A stretch of 64,000 nt of DNA from Pontibacter litorisediminis (GCF_029360645.1 NZ_JARDUA010000001.1:186001-250000); one strand, 5' to 3'; shown: positions 17,749 to 26,727, counted from the stretch's first letter. The notes: generated by a model from the sequence alone, not told the origin. Made by a program: numbers and translations.

Positions 17749-18366
17749 TCAGGTGTGGCGGTTGAACTTGGGCAGGCTCAGGTTATACCGGATCGCCACC
17801 AGCCGGACAACGATGATCAGCAGCATGGAGGCGATAAAGTTGGTGTTGCGTTCCACCTGCAGGTACTCAAGACCCAGGTAAAACGAGGCGCCGAGTAGGC
17901 AGGCGCTGGCATACACTTCTTTACGGAACAGGATCGGGACCTCGTTGGTGAGCGTGTCGCGGATCACGCCGCCCATCACAGCCGAGAACATACCCATAAT
18001 AGCCGCCACCTCGGCGCTCGCCCCAAGGCTGAGGGCTTTCTCCATGCCCACAATTGTGAAAATGGCAATACCTAATGTATCGAAGAGCTGAAATGTACGG
18101 CGCAGCTGCAGCAGCCATCTGTAAAAAAGCCCGCTGCACACAATGGCCGCCAGGATCACGTACAGCACAGTCGTGTCCTGCACCCACACCAGCGGATAGC
18201 TGCCCAGCATGATGTCGCGGAGGCTGCCGCCCCCAATGGCCGTTACAAAGCCCGTAAAGGCGGCACCGAACCAGTCCTGCTCCCGGTCGCGCTCGCTCAC
18301 AGCCAGTGCCCCCGACATGGCAAACACCGCCGTTCCAATCAGCTCAAGGATGTATTGTATGCTCAA
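17749..18366 (-). CDS. TRIC/YicG (UPF0126) family membrane transporter
   Basis: A 205-residue inner-membrane protein with two homologous TRIC-type three-helix units. The first reads ELIGTAVFAMSGALAVSERD with FTGFVTAIGGGSLRD after it; the second repeats the pattern at AIFTIVGMEKAL with MGVFSAVMGGVIRD-like residues (seen as MFSAVMGGVIRDTL). Relatives include E. coli YicG/YadS; prokaryotic TRIC proteins are reported as cation channels and some relatives as glycine transporters. The substrate here is unknown. It is a single gene. Confidence 0.88.
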   Translation of the reverse strand: MSIQYILELIGTAVFAMSGALAVSERDREQDWFGAAFTGFVTAIGGGSLRDIMLGSYPLVWVQDTTVLYVILAAIVCSGLFYRWLLQLRRTFQLFDTLGIAIFTIVGMEKALSLGASAEVAAIMGMFSAVMGGVIRDTLTNEVPILFRKEVYASACLLGASFYLGLEYLQVERNTNFIASMLLIIVVRLVAIRYNLSLPKFNRHT

Positions 18367-18432
18367 CTTCTTTTTTGTGAAGCGGCAATATAAGAGGCTT
18401 TGGCCTAGAATAAAATTCTTTTGCCCCGTTGC

Positions 18433-20706
18433 CTACATCAGCCCAAACTTTAACCCAACGAAGAAAGTGCGCGGACGCGCTGGGCCATACACGTAGTTGC
18501 TGTCGCGGTAGGGGCCGGTGTCGAAGTCTTTTTGATAGGCATCAAAGACGTTTTGTACCCCGCCGTGTAACTGCAGGTCCTGTTTTATACTTCTCAGGGT
18601 GAAGCGGTAGGAGACCTTCAGGTTGTTTTCTACAAAGGTTGGGGAAGTATAAAGCTCGTCCTCGAGCACACCCGGCGCACCGGCAAAGTGCGGCACCTGC
18701 ATGGGGCCGGTCAGAACACCTGAGAAAGTAGCATTGAAGCGACTTTGAGGCAGCAGGGTGAGCACGTAATAGCCATAGGTATTCGGCGTGCGAAGGTATT
18801 TTCGTGTACCAGACACCTTGGATGACCAGGTTACCGGTTCATCGTAGGCCGCCTGCTGCACCGTCAGGCCCGTCTCCAGCTGGAAACGCTGGTCGTAATT
18901 CATCCGTCCCTCCAACGTTATACCTTTCACCGTAGAGTGGCTGCCATTTCGGCGGAGCAGTTGCTGGTTCCCCAACTCATCCGTGCCTACTTCTTCCAGC
19001 ACAAAGGCATTTTGCAGGCGGGTATAAAAACCATCCAGCGTAAACCCGTAGATCAGGTGCTCGCTGGGTTTGTTGAAGTCAAGGGAAGCGTTGAAGGCAC
19101 TGGAGGTTTCTTCTTTTAGCGCCGGGTCGAGTTGGATGAGGGAGATGCCGCCACCTGCGAAGGCAATGTGCAGGTCGGTCTCGAAAGCCTGCGGTGCTTT
19201 AAAGCCACGTGCGTAGGAGGCGCGTAGCTGCGTGGTGGTGCCAAGCTTGTAAAGCATGTTCAGGCGTGGCGTCAGGATCAGGTCATCTACTTTGCTGTGT
19301 TTGTTGGCACGGACCCCGGCAAGTAAGGTAACGGCAGGGCTGATGTCCCAATCACTCTGCAGAAAGAGGCCGGTGAGGTTGTTTTCCTGGTCAATGCGGT
19401 ACTTATAAGCTTCTATCTCATCGAAGGTATCGTCGTAGAGGTGCTCAGCGCCGGCGGTAAAGGTGTTGCTGCCGCCCAGGAAGCGTTGTGATGTATAATT
19501 AAACTGAAAGCCGCCCTGCCAAGTATGGTTGCGCGTTTGCCCCCATCCATCCGCCTGGTTTATGCCCGTGTAGTGCGTGCGCTTGGTATGCTGGCCAGAG
19601 CCGTACACACTAAATGACGCCTTGCCATTCCACAGCCGATGGTCCCAGTTAAAGCCACCTACCAGGATGTTGTGCAGCCGGTACTCCGATTGGTCGGCGC
19701 GGTCCGCAGGCTCATCCAGCCGGTTGCCCCCCTTGCGCTCCTCGTAGATGCTCCACCCGTTTACGTCCACCTTGTCTCTGTCCGTTGGCCTGAAGAATGC
19801 GTTAAATCCGAAGGAGTTGTTTTTTAGCTGCGCCAGCTCTGAGTAGCCGTCGCTGTTGGCATCATAAGCCTCCCGGTCGCGGTGTGAAGCGAAAAAGGAG
19901 GTGCCCGCGCTTTGGTCCTCATTCACGAGGTTGGCGTTGGCATTCAGAAAATGGTCCCAAGCCTGTCCATCCAGTTGCGAGGAGTTGCTGGAGAGGGTAA
20001 ATGTGCTTTCCGTCGGCTCCTTGGTAATGATGTTTACGGTGCCGGCAATGGCGCTGGAGCCGTACAGCACGGAGCCGCCGCCCCGCACCACCTCCACACG
20101 GTCTATCATGTTGGCTGGTATCTGCTCCAGGCCATACAGGCTCATTAGAGAGGTAAAGATCGGGCGGCTGTTCACCAGTATCTGCGAGTAGGAGCCACCC
20201 AAGCCATTCATGCGCAGCTGCGTGTAGTTACAGGTTTGGCAGTCAGTTTCCAGGCGCAGCCCCGGCTGAAAGCAAAGCCCCTCCGACAGGGTGTTAGACT
20301 GGGTAAAGCCGAAGGTGCGGCTATCGAGCACGTTAACAGCTACGGGACTCTCCAACCTGCGTCGCTCGGTGCGGGTGCCGGTTACCACCACCTCATTCAG
20401 AGTGGCGTGGTTCTCCTGAAGTATAAAGTCCCGGGTAAGCAGAGTGTCTGCCGCTAATTGCACTGTATGCTGGGCTGGTTTATATCCAATGGCCTTAACC
20501 ACCAACTCATGTACACCGGGAGGTATTCTCTCCAATGTATAGTGACCTTCCAGGTCAGTGGAGGTTCCCAGGCTAGTTCCCTCAAGCAACACAGTGGCAT
20601 ATGGTATGGGTTTGCCACCGGCTGTTACTCTTCCTTGCAAGGTGCCCTGCTGGGCGGCGGCAGTAAAGGTAAGCAGGAGGTGGAGGAGTAAAAATGCGCA
20701 TTTCAT
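18433..20706 (-). CDS. TonB-dependent receptor, probably metal-regulated
   Basis: A 757-residue outer-membrane receptor importing a ligand with TonB energy. A signal peptide (cleavage after AAAQQG region) precedes a carboxypeptidase-regulatory-like beta-sandwich at ~20-105 (LQGRVTAGGKPIPYATVLLEG), then the plug (LNEVVVTGTRTERR and RVEVVRGGGSVLYGSSAIAG) and a 22-strand barrel ending RTFFVGLKFGLM. The plug contains a CxxC pair (DCQTCNYTQLRMNGLGG), unusual for a receptor. The promoter carries a perfect 16-bp palindrome between the -7 box and the -33 position. Together these suggest a transition metal or metal chelate as substrate. No ligand-processing gene is adjacent. Confidence 0.9.
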   Translation of the reverse strand: MKCAFLLLHLLLTFTAAAQQGTLQGRVTAGGKPIPYATVLLEGTSLGTSTDLEGHYTLERIPPGVHELVVKAIGYKPAQHTVQLAADTLLTRDFILQENHATLNEVVVTGTRTERRRLESPVAVNVLDSRTFGFTQSNTLSEGLCFQPGLRLETDCQTCNYTQLRMNGLGGSYSQILVNSRPIFTSLMSLYGLEQIPANMIDRVEVVRGGGSVLYGSSAIAGTVNIITKEPTESTFTLSSNSSQLDGQAWDHFLNANANLVNEDQSAGTSFFASHRDREAYDANSDGYSELAQLKNNSFGFNAFFRPTDRDKVDVNGWSIYEERKGGNRLDEPADRADQSEYRLHNILVGGFNWDHRLWNGKASFSVYGSGQHTKRTHYTGINQADGWGQTRNHTWQGGFQFNYTSQRFLGGSNTFTAGAEHLYDDTFDEIEAYKYRIDQENNLTGLFLQSDWDISPAVTLLAGVRANKHSKVDDLILTPRLNMLYKLGTTTQLRASYARGFKAPQAFETDLHIAFAGGGISLIQLDPALKEETSSAFNASLDFNKPSEHLIYGFTLDGFYTRLQNAFVLEEVGTDELGNQQLLRRNGSHSTVKGITLEGRMNYDQRFQLETGLTVQQAAYDEPVTWSSKVSGTRKYLRTPNTYGYYVLTLLPQSRFNATFSGVLTGPMQVPHFAGAPGVLEDELYTSPTFVENNLKVSYRFTLRSIKQDLQLHGGVQNVFDAYQKDFDTGPYRDSNYVYGPARPRTFFVGLKFGLM

Positions 20707-20742
20707 GATTTTAGGTTTTTAATGTTATGAATATTTGAAACG

Positions 20743-20750
20743 CAAAACTA
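20743..20750 (-). promoter_or_regulatory. Promoter -7 box (TAGTTTTG) of the TonB receptor gene
   Basis: On the minus strand TAGTTTTG fits TAnnTTTG and lies about 37 bases before the ATG. The upstream -33 region is occupied by the palindrome at 20755-20770 and no TTTG was seen there. Confidence 0.5.
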
Positions 20751-20754
20751 TGAA

Positions 20755-20770
20755 TTTAGATTTATCTAAA
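20755..20770. promoter_or_regulatory. Palindromic operator-like site TTTAGAT-TT-ATCTAAA
   Basis: Perfect 7-bp arms (20755-20761 and 20764-20770) with a 2-base centre. It sits immediately upstream of the -7 box of the TonB receptor, where a bound repressor would block polymerase. The arm pattern recalls DtxR/MntR-type metal-repressor sites. Confidence 0.6.
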
Positions 20771-20828
20771 ATATTGTTTTTGTGTGTTGTTGCACCATGA
20801 ATTTCTGAGGGGATTAGGTTTGTAGCAA

Positions 20829-20864
20829 TAAAAAAGCCCTGGCAGTTTTACCTGCAGGGCTTCA
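20829..20864 (-). terminator. Terminator of the sirtuin gene
   Basis: On the minus strand GAAGCCCTGCAG pairs with CTGCCAGGGCTT (one bulged base), followed by a T-run. Confidence 0.8.
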
Positions 20865-20883
20865 GTTCTCTATTCGTTTCTGG

Positions 20884-21588
20884 CTATTTATACTTCTCCC
20901 GGAGCAGCTTTGCCACCTTTTCCATGCCGGTGCTGGCTTTTTCCTCGTAGCGGTGCAGGTTTGGCCGGACCCGTATACTTGGCAGGTTCGGGTCTACTAC
21001 AAAAACGGGCACATCTGCATCCACATAATCTACCAGGCTGGCGGCAGGGTATACTACCAGGGAGGTGCCCACCACCAGAAAGATATCTGCCTGCAGCGTT
21101 TCTGCAATGGCCTTTTCCATCATGGGCACGGGCTCTCCGAACCACACGATATTAGGCCTCAGCTGCGAACCGCGCTCACATTTATCTCCTTTCTTCAACT
21201 CCCAGCCATCAATCGGGTATACCAACGTAGGATCTAGGGTGCTGGGGCTCTCGAAGAGCTTGCCGTGCAGGTGTATGACATGGGTGGAGCCAGCGCGCTC
21301 ATGCAAATCATCCACGTTTTGGGTGATGATGCGCACGTCGAAATCTTGTTCCAGATCAGCTAAGGCAATATGAGCGGCGTTGGGTTTAACGGCGTGTGCA
21401 TTTTTGCGGCGCTGGTTGTAGAAGTCGAGTACCAGCTCCTGGTTACGGCGCCAACCCTCCGGCGAGGCTACCTCCATTACGTCATGGCCTTCCCAGAGAC
21501 CGTTCGCATCCCGGAAGGTGGCAATGCCGCTCTCGGCGCTTATACCGGCACCGCTCAGCACCACCAGCTTTTTCTTCATCGCATCCAT
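20884..21588 (-). CDS. cobB: SIR2-family NAD-dependent protein deacylase (class III-like)
   Basis: A 234-residue sirtuin that removes acyl groups from lysines using NAD. The N-terminal VLSGAGISAESGIATFRD is the NAD site; ITQNVDDLHERAGS and HLHG carry the catalytic Asn, Asp and His. FYNQRR provides Tyr57 and Arg60 with the same spacing as SIRT5 Tyr102/Arg105, which bind succinyl or malonyl groups, so a desuccinylase role is likely. The usual zinc CxxC...CxxC tetrad is gone: only one Cys (DKCERGSQLRP) remains in that region. ATGs at complement 21586-21588 and nine bases downstream are both possible. It is a single gene. Confidence 0.92.
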   Translation of the reverse strand: MDAMKKKLVVLSGAGISAESGIATFRDANGLWEGHDVMEVASPEGWRRNQELVLDFYNQRRKNAHAVKPNAAHIALADLEQDFDVRIITQNVDDLHERAGSTHVIHLHGKLFESPSTLDPTLVYPIDGWELKKGDKCERGSQLRPNIVWFGEPVPMMEKAIAETLQADIFLVVGTSLVVYPAASLVDYVDADVPVFVVDPNLPSIRVRPNLHRYEEKASTGMEKVAKLLREKYK

Positions 21589-21707
21589 GTATACTTGCTT
21601 ATGATGATCTTCTTTATATGCTTTACAGGCTTTAAAGTTACACTTTCAGTGCTGGCCAACAACCTAAACCCCTTGGCGCACTTATACTTTGTAAAACATC
21701 CGTAAAC

Positions 21708-22163
21708 ATGCAGGCGATTATTTTCTGCGGCATACAGGCCAGCGGCAAGTCCTCTTTTTACAGAGAACGGTTCTTTAACAGCCATGTGCGCATCAGCCTG
21801 GACCTGCTCCGAACCCGGCACCGCGAGCGGCTCTTCCTGGAAACTTGCCTGAAAAGCCAGATGCGCTTTGTGGTAGACAACACCAATCCTACCCGAGAGG
21901 AGCGGTCCAGGTATATTCGTATGGCCAGAGAAGCAAAGTATGAAGTAGTCGGCTACTTCTTTGAGGCGAGCTCTGAGGAGGCGGTAAAGCGGAACAGCCG
22001 CCGGGCAGGGCGTTTTCTTATACCTGTAAAAGGCATTTACGGCACCCAAAAACGACTGGAGGTGCCCACACTGGGCGAGGGCTTTGATAAGCTCTATCAG
22101 GTGCGGCTAATGCCATGGGGAGCGTTTGAAGTGAGGCAAGCAGAGGAGCAGGGCGGGAGCTGA
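21708..22163 (+). CDS. P-loop ATPase / polynucleotide kinase-like protein
   Basis: A 151-residue small P-loop kinase of the zeta-toxin/T4 PNK-like group. Walker A is GIQASGKSS at residues 8-16. The following SLDLLRTRHRER and FVVDNTNPTREERSRYI match the predicted substrate helix and Walker B-like strand of AAA_33 proteins. GYFFEASSEEAVKRN is the arginine-bearing lid. It could phosphorylate a nucleic acid 5'-OH or a small molecule; the substrate is unknown. It is followed 77 bases later by the aminotransferase on the same strand. Confidence 0.85.
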   Translation: MQAIIFCGIQASGKSSFYRERFFNSHVRISLDLLRTRHRERLFLETCLKSQMRFVVDNTNPTREERSRYIRMAREAKYEVVGYFFEASSEEAVKRNSRRAGRFLIPVKGIYGTQKRLEVPTLGEGFDKLYQVRLMPWGAFEVRQAEEQGGS

Positions 22164-22240
22164 TTCAGCACAAAGAAAATCCTGAGGGGTAGATGTACAG
22201 GCAATCTCCACGGATGCTATCTTCGCTAAATTTTAGAAGT

Positions 22241-23473
22241 ATGATTAAGAGGAGCAAGCGCCTGGATAATGTGTCGTATGACCTGTGCGGGCCATTGTAT
22301 GAGCGTGCAAAGGAGCTGGAGATGGCGGGGCACCGCATCACCAAACTCAACATCGGAAACCCCGCCCCGTTTGGTTTTGATGCACCTAATGAGGTGGTGC
22401 AGCATATCATTCGGAATCTAGGGAAGGCGCAAGGCTATTCTGACCACAAAGGTTTGTTAAGTGCCCGGGAGGCTGTAAAGCGATACTATAATGCCAAAGG
22501 GGTAACCAACATCAGCACAGACGATATTTTCTTGGGCAATGGTCTGAGTGAGCTGATCATGCATGCTGTGGAGGCTTTGCTGGATGAGGGGGATGAGGTA
22601 TTGGTGCCATCGCCGGATTACCCGCTGTGGACGGCTGCCGTGCGCTTTGCCGGGGGCAAGGCCGTGCATTACGTTTGCGACGAAGGAGCCGATTGGTTTC
22701 CGGACGTGCAGGACATCCGGAGCAAACTCACCAGCCGTACCCGGGCCCTGGTGCTTATCAACCCGAATAACCCGACAGGTGCGGTGTACTCCAAAGCGCT
22801 TTTGCAGCAACTGGTAGCCCTTGCCGAGGAACACAAGCTGGTAATCTTTGCAGATGAGATATACGACAAGATCCTCTACGATGAGGAGGAGTTTACGTCT
22901 GCTGCCACCCTGTCGGATAAGGTGGTATTCGTGACTTTTAGCGGGCTTTCTAAAAATTACCTGGCAGCTGGCTTCAGGGCAGGTTGGATGCTGGTAAGCG
23001 GAGCCAAACATGAGGCGCAGGAATACTTGGGCGGCCTTAACACCTTGGCCAGCCTGCGGGTGTGCAGTAATGTGCCGGCACAGTTTGCCATAGAGGCGGC
23101 ACTACAGGGGCAACAGGAAATGCAGGATCTAACCCAACCAACCGGAAGGCTGGGCCAGCAACGAGCCATTTGTTACGAGAGGCTAACGTCCATACCCGGT
23201 ATTACCTGCGTTAAGCCTAAAGGAGCCTTTTATATGTTCCCAAGACTGGACCTGAAGCAGTTTGACTTCGCAGATGATCAGCAGTTTGCCCTAAACCTGC
23301 TCACCGAGCAGCATGTGCTACTGGTGCCGGGCTCGGGCTTCAATTACAAGCACCCAGACCATTTCAGGGTGGTGTACTTGCCGGAACCGGTAGAACTTGC
23401 CCAAACCATGGACAGGTTAGCGGCTTTTCTGGAGGAACATGCGCTGACACAGCTGGAGCGATCAGCAATATAG
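22241..23473 (+). CDS. alaA: Alanine aminotransferase AlaA-type, PLP-dependent
   Basis: A 410-residue fold-type I aminotransferase close to E. coli AlaA, which makes alanine from pyruvate and glutamate. Matching blocks include KLNIGNPAPFGFDAP near the N-terminus, IFLGNGLSELI, PSPDYPLWTAAV, NPNNPTGAVYS, and FADEIYDKILYD. The PLP lysine is in FSGLSKNYLAAGFRAGW and the substrate arginine in DHFRVVYLP. The start ATG at 22241 fits AlaA length; an upstream ATG at 22193 would add 16 atypical residues. It ends at a bidirectional terminator shared with the M2 peptidase gene. Confidence 0.93.
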   Translation: MIKRSKRLDNVSYDLCGPLYERAKELEMAGHRITKLNIGNPAPFGFDAPNEVVQHIIRNLGKAQGYSDHKGLLSAREAVKRYYNAKGVTNISTDDIFLGNGLSELIMHAVEALLDEGDEVLVPSPDYPLWTAAVRFAGGKAVHYVCDEGADWFPDVQDIRSKLTSRTRALVLINPNNPTGAVYSKALLQQLVALAEEHKLVIFADEIYDKILYDEEEFTSAATLSDKVVFVTFSGLSKNYLAAGFRAGWMLVSGAKHEAQEYLGGLNTLASLRVCSNVPAQFAIEAALQGQQEMQDLTQPTGRLGQQRAICYERLTSIPGITCVKPKGAFYMFPRLDLKQFDFADDQQFALNLLTEQHVLLVPGSGFNYKHPDHFRVVYLPEPVELAQTMDRLAAFLEEHALTQLERSAI

Positions 23474-23483
23474 GAACCCTAAA

Positions 23484-23523
23484 TCAAAAAAGCCTCAGCA
23501 GGATATCTGCCGAGGCTTTTTGG
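23484..23523. terminator. Bidirectional terminator between alaA and the M2 peptidase
   Basis: AAAAAGCCTC...GAGGCTTTTT arms with an inner GCAG/CTGC pairing and one mismatch. A- and T-runs on both sides serve the two convergent genes. Confidence 0.85.
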
Positions 23524-23557
23524 TGGAGAGGCTGTCGATAGTATCCGACCTCCTAAA

Positions 23558-25387
23558 CTACAAAGTATACTTTCTGCCTTTGTTCTGCTCTTTCAGGTAA
23601 TCCATCAGCGGCTGGAAGTACTCTACCATGGCGCGGGCGCTAAGCTCTTCCCCGGTTTTGTCTTTCAGCATCTGGCGCCAGTCGGCAGAGGCACCCGGAT
23701 ACATGATATCGCGCAGAAAGCTGCCTACCTCTTTGCTGCCATAGTAGTTGGTGGCGTGCGGGTCCTGCTTCAGGATGTTCTTGGCGATGTGGTCGTGCAG
23801 CTGGAACAGGATCACGTAGCTCATGGCGTAGTCATAGTACTGCGCGGCATCGTCGTTGATGTGCGTCTTGGTAGCCGCATCCAGGAAGTTCTCCCCCCGG
23901 TCCGTTGGCGGCACTATGCCCTGGTACTGCTTCTTCAGCTCCCACCAGCGCTTGTTCAGCTGGTCGGCCGGCAGGTTTTTGGCATAGAAGTCGTGCTCCC
24001 ACTCGCTCATCACCCCCGAAGAGAAAGGAATAAAGATCACGTAGTTTAGCGCCTCTTTCAGCAGCGTCTGCACCTCGTCTGTCTGTGCATTCTTATCGAT
24101 GAGGTTCAGCTCCGCCAGGAATGGCTTCTGCATGGCAGCTAAGCCCAGCAATGAACCCACTGCCTCGTGGTAAGCCCGGTTGGCACCCTCGCGCAGCAGC
24201 ACCGGCACATCAGGGTTGGTGTATGTCATGTAATAATAGATGTGCCCCAGCTCGTGGTGCGTGGTTTCATACCACTCCGCATTGGGCTCCACGCTCATCA
24301 GGCAGCGCACATCCTTGTCCAGGTCCATGTGCCAGGCAGAAGCATGGTTGTTTTTCTTATAGCCTGCGTCTGCCGGCAGGGGGTACAGGCTCGATTTGGT
24401 GTAGAAGGTCTCTGGCAAAGCCGGGAAACCCATGCTGGTGTAGAAACGCTCGGCCTGTTTTACCTGCCATTCGGCCCCTTTCGGCTTTAGGGCAGCGTCC
24501 AGGTCAATGCCTTCCACTTCTACCATAGAGCTCCAGTCCTGGCCCCAGCGGTTTGGCAGCCAGTGGGCAGGCAAGTAATCGGGCACCTGCTTTTCGCCAT
24601 ACTTCTTGGCCAGCTCATAGCGGGCGTAGGTATGCAACTCGCGGTACAGCGGGCGCAACTCCTCGTTTATCTGCCGCATCAGTTGCATCATCTCTTCGCG
24701 CGACATGCCATAATCAGAAGCCTGGTAAGTGAAGTAGTCGTCGTAGCCGAGGCTCTGCACTGTTTCGTTGCGCAGGTTGCGCAGGTTCAGCAAGCCCTCT
24801 TTCAGGCCAGGACCAACTTCTTTGCTCGCGTTCCAGGCCTGCAGGCGCTTTTTCAGGTCTGTCTCCTTTTTCAGGATGTTATCGATCTCGTTCGTGCTCA
24901 CGGACTTCTGGAAGATGCGGTAATCGAAACCGTACAGCTTTTCAGTTTGCTCCGTTTCAGCTTTGATGCGGGCTTTCACCACATCCGGTATAATCTGCGG
25001 GTTGTTGGCTCCGGCGTACAGTATGGCTTCAAACTGCTTTACTTGCAGCGGCGTAAGCTGGTCTTTTTTGTTCAGCATGGTGCGCGCCATCTCTATGTTT
25101 TCGGCGCTTCCGGTAAAGGCGGCAAAAGCCTCGTTAGCCCGGCGCGTGGCGGCAGCATTCGTCGTATCGCCTTCCACTATCTTGGTGTTGGATGCCCATT
25201 CTGCCCCCGCCGATTTGGTGTACAGGTCCTGGTAAGTTTTGGAGTACTGGTCCAGAAAAGTTTGCGCCTCCCGCTGTACTTCTGTTAACTCTGTCGTCTG
25301 CTCTGTGCCTGCCGTTTCCGTTTTTTGGCTGGAGCAGGAGGAGAGGAGCACAGCGGCGGTGAGGCCGGTAAAGATTAGTTTTCTCAT
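23558..25387 (-). CDS. M2-family peptidyl-dipeptidase lipoprotein (ACE-like)
   Basis: A 609-residue zinc dipeptidyl-carboxypeptidase related to angiotensin-converting enzyme, acting in the periplasm or outer membrane on peptides. A lipoprotein signal ends LLSSC at Cys18. The mostly helical M2 fold is complete, with the zinc motif HHELGH and, downstream, the third ligand region LREGANRAYHEAVGS. Near the C-terminus, SYVILFQLHDHIAKNIL matches the ACE chloride/substrate helix. Length agrees with bacterial homologues. It probably feeds on peptides or turns over cell-envelope peptides. Confidence 0.93.
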   Translation of the reverse strand: MRKLIFTGLTAAVLLSSCSSQKTETAGTEQTTELTEVQREAQTFLDQYSKTYQDLYTKSAGAEWASNTKIVEGDTTNAAATRRANEAFAAFTGSAENIEMARTMLNKKDQLTPLQVKQFEAILYAGANNPQIIPDVVKARIKAETEQTEKLYGFDYRIFQKSVSTNEIDNILKKETDLKKRLQAWNASKEVGPGLKEGLLNLRNLRNETVQSLGYDDYFTYQASDYGMSREEMMQLMRQINEELRPLYRELHTYARYELAKKYGEKQVPDYLPAHWLPNRWGQDWSSMVEVEGIDLDAALKPKGAEWQVKQAERFYTSMGFPALPETFYTKSSLYPLPADAGYKKNNHASAWHMDLDKDVRCLMSVEPNAEWYETTHHELGHIYYYMTYTNPDVPVLLREGANRAYHEAVGSLLGLAAMQKPFLAELNLIDKNAQTDEVQTLLKEALNYVIFIPFSSGVMSEWEHDFYAKNLPADQLNKRWWELKKQYQGIVPPTDRGENFLDAATKTHINDDAAQYYDYAMSYVILFQLHDHIAKNILKQDPHATNYYGSKEVGSFLRDIMYPGASADWRQMLKDKTGEELSARAMVEYFQPLMDYLKEQNKGRKYTL

Positions 25388-25814
25388 GGGTTAGGTTAAG
25401 ATTTAGGTTGTTTGCTTCAGGCAGCTGCTGAAGCAAAGATTAAATATAAGCAATAGAGCGGTAGATGTGAATGTCTGGCTCATATTTTAAAGCTATAAAT
25501 AATTTTATATTAAACAGTAACTATATTATTATATAGCCGTATATTTGTATGATCCCTGTTTTTAATTGAAGTATGAGAACAGGGGTAGCTTTTCCTATTA
25601 CTACATCACAATTTTTCGAGGTACGCATTTTAGAGCTGTTAGCACACCAGGTATCTGCTTTTATGCCTGTTTGTGCCTGAAAACTGAGTTCTTCCAACGG
25701 GGTTGAAGGGGCTTGGCGCAGCATTAGGTGTTTTATGAATAACTGTAGCAATGTGCTGGATGGTTTGCTATGGACTAGTTAGCGGCATTTTTAACCTAAC
25801 CCTTTATATACTAT
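25388..25814. other. AT-rich intergenic region, no gene
   Basis: 427 bases between divergent genes. The part from 25430 to 25560 is much richer in A/T than the surroundings. It holds a TATATTTG -7 box (25540-25547, plus strand) but no credible coding frame. Confidence 0.6.
25540..25547 (+). promoter_or_regulatory. Candidate -7 box TATATTTG
   Basis: Matches TAnnTTTG about 270 bases before the 25815 lipoprotein gene, which would imply a long leader. No -33 partner seen. Confidence 0.3.
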
Positions 25815-26708
25815 ATGAAAAAGTTATTCCGCAGTTCAATTTTAGTATCGGCCATGGTGGCCTCCACGTTTCTGCTGGCAGGTTGCGAAAAAGAAATGGA
25901 TAGCGCAGACCTGAGGAGCAGCAGTATAGATGCCTCGAAGGCTGCTGCCGAAACCGCACAATCCATCATGGTGGACATTGATGTTAACGCACCAGCTATT
26001 GATGCAGAAGGCACATGGGTTTTTGACAATGTTGCCGCAGCAGCTTACTTTACAGGAGGTACTGCCAACAATAGAAACGCCGCTGCTCAGAGACAGAAGT
26101 GTGTTTTCTTTAATGGTGGCAGGTTGGAGGCTGTTAAACTTGGGCAGACTACTATTACGCCTGTAACAACTGTACCTGTTACCTCCAGAACAGCCTGGTC
26201 GCTAGTCTCAGAAGAAGAAGGCACTGGTAACTCTGATGTTACCATTGATATTACAATAGCAGGACAATCGGTTGTTGTAAACAAGGGTAGAGCTAAATAC
26301 TCCTTTACATTGCTCGACGAAGAAGGCAATCCTCGAATTAGCGACCTAAAAGTAATGGTTTCTAACCAGGAAGATGTGATTAACCCGGCATTTACTGTAG
26401 AAGTAGGCGACAAAACAAACAATTGCCTAGCAGACATCCTCTACACAGCAAACGCAGGTAGTTTCGGCCGTGCTACCACTGCATTGTTAACAGACATGAC
26501 AATGGGCGACATCATTGCTCAGAATGCCTTCAGCAGCACCGCTGCCTGTGGCAATGCCTCTATTGCCAAGCTAGACCAGCTGAGCTATAGCTTACCAGCC
26601 GGTACTTATACAGTTACAGTAACAGGTACCGTGAAAGGTAACGCTGGCATGGCTTCGACTCCATTTGAAGTGACGCAGCAGGTTACCGTGGGTAATGACT
26701 GCAACTAG
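25815..26708 (+). CDS. Hypothetical lipoprotein
   Basis: A 297-residue exported lipoprotein; the signal ends LLAGC with Cys24 as the lipid site. The rest is rich in Ala, Thr, Val and Asn, with beta-type repeats such as VTIDITIAGQSVVVN and GTYTVTVTGTVKGN, and three further cysteines. No domain is recognised. The beta-sandwich character suggests a surface or adhesion-type protein. Base composition is lower in GC than the neighbours, hinting at recent arrival. It has its own bidirectional terminator and no functional partner nearby. Confidence 0.8.
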   Translation: MKKLFRSSILVSAMVASTFLLAGCEKEMDSADLRSSSIDASKAAAETAQSIMVDIDVNAPAIDAEGTWVFDNVAAAAYFTGGTANNRNAAAQRQKCVFFNGGRLEAVKLGQTTITPVTTVPVTSRTAWSLVSEEEGTGNSDVTIDITIAGQSVVVNKGRAKYSFTLLDEEGNPRISDLKVMVSNQEDVINPAFTVEVGDKTNNCLADILYTANAGSFGRATTALLTDMTMGDIIAQNAFSSTAACGNASIAKLDQLSYSLPAGTYTVTVTGTVKGNAGMASTPFEVTQQVTVGNDCN

Positions 26709-26727
26709 GAAAATCAAAACACCCTTA

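Noticed and set aside
25521..25751. 76-residue minus-strand frame in the AT-rich intergene
   Set aside because: Low-complexity end and no coding-like codon use; it overlaps the best promoter box in the region.
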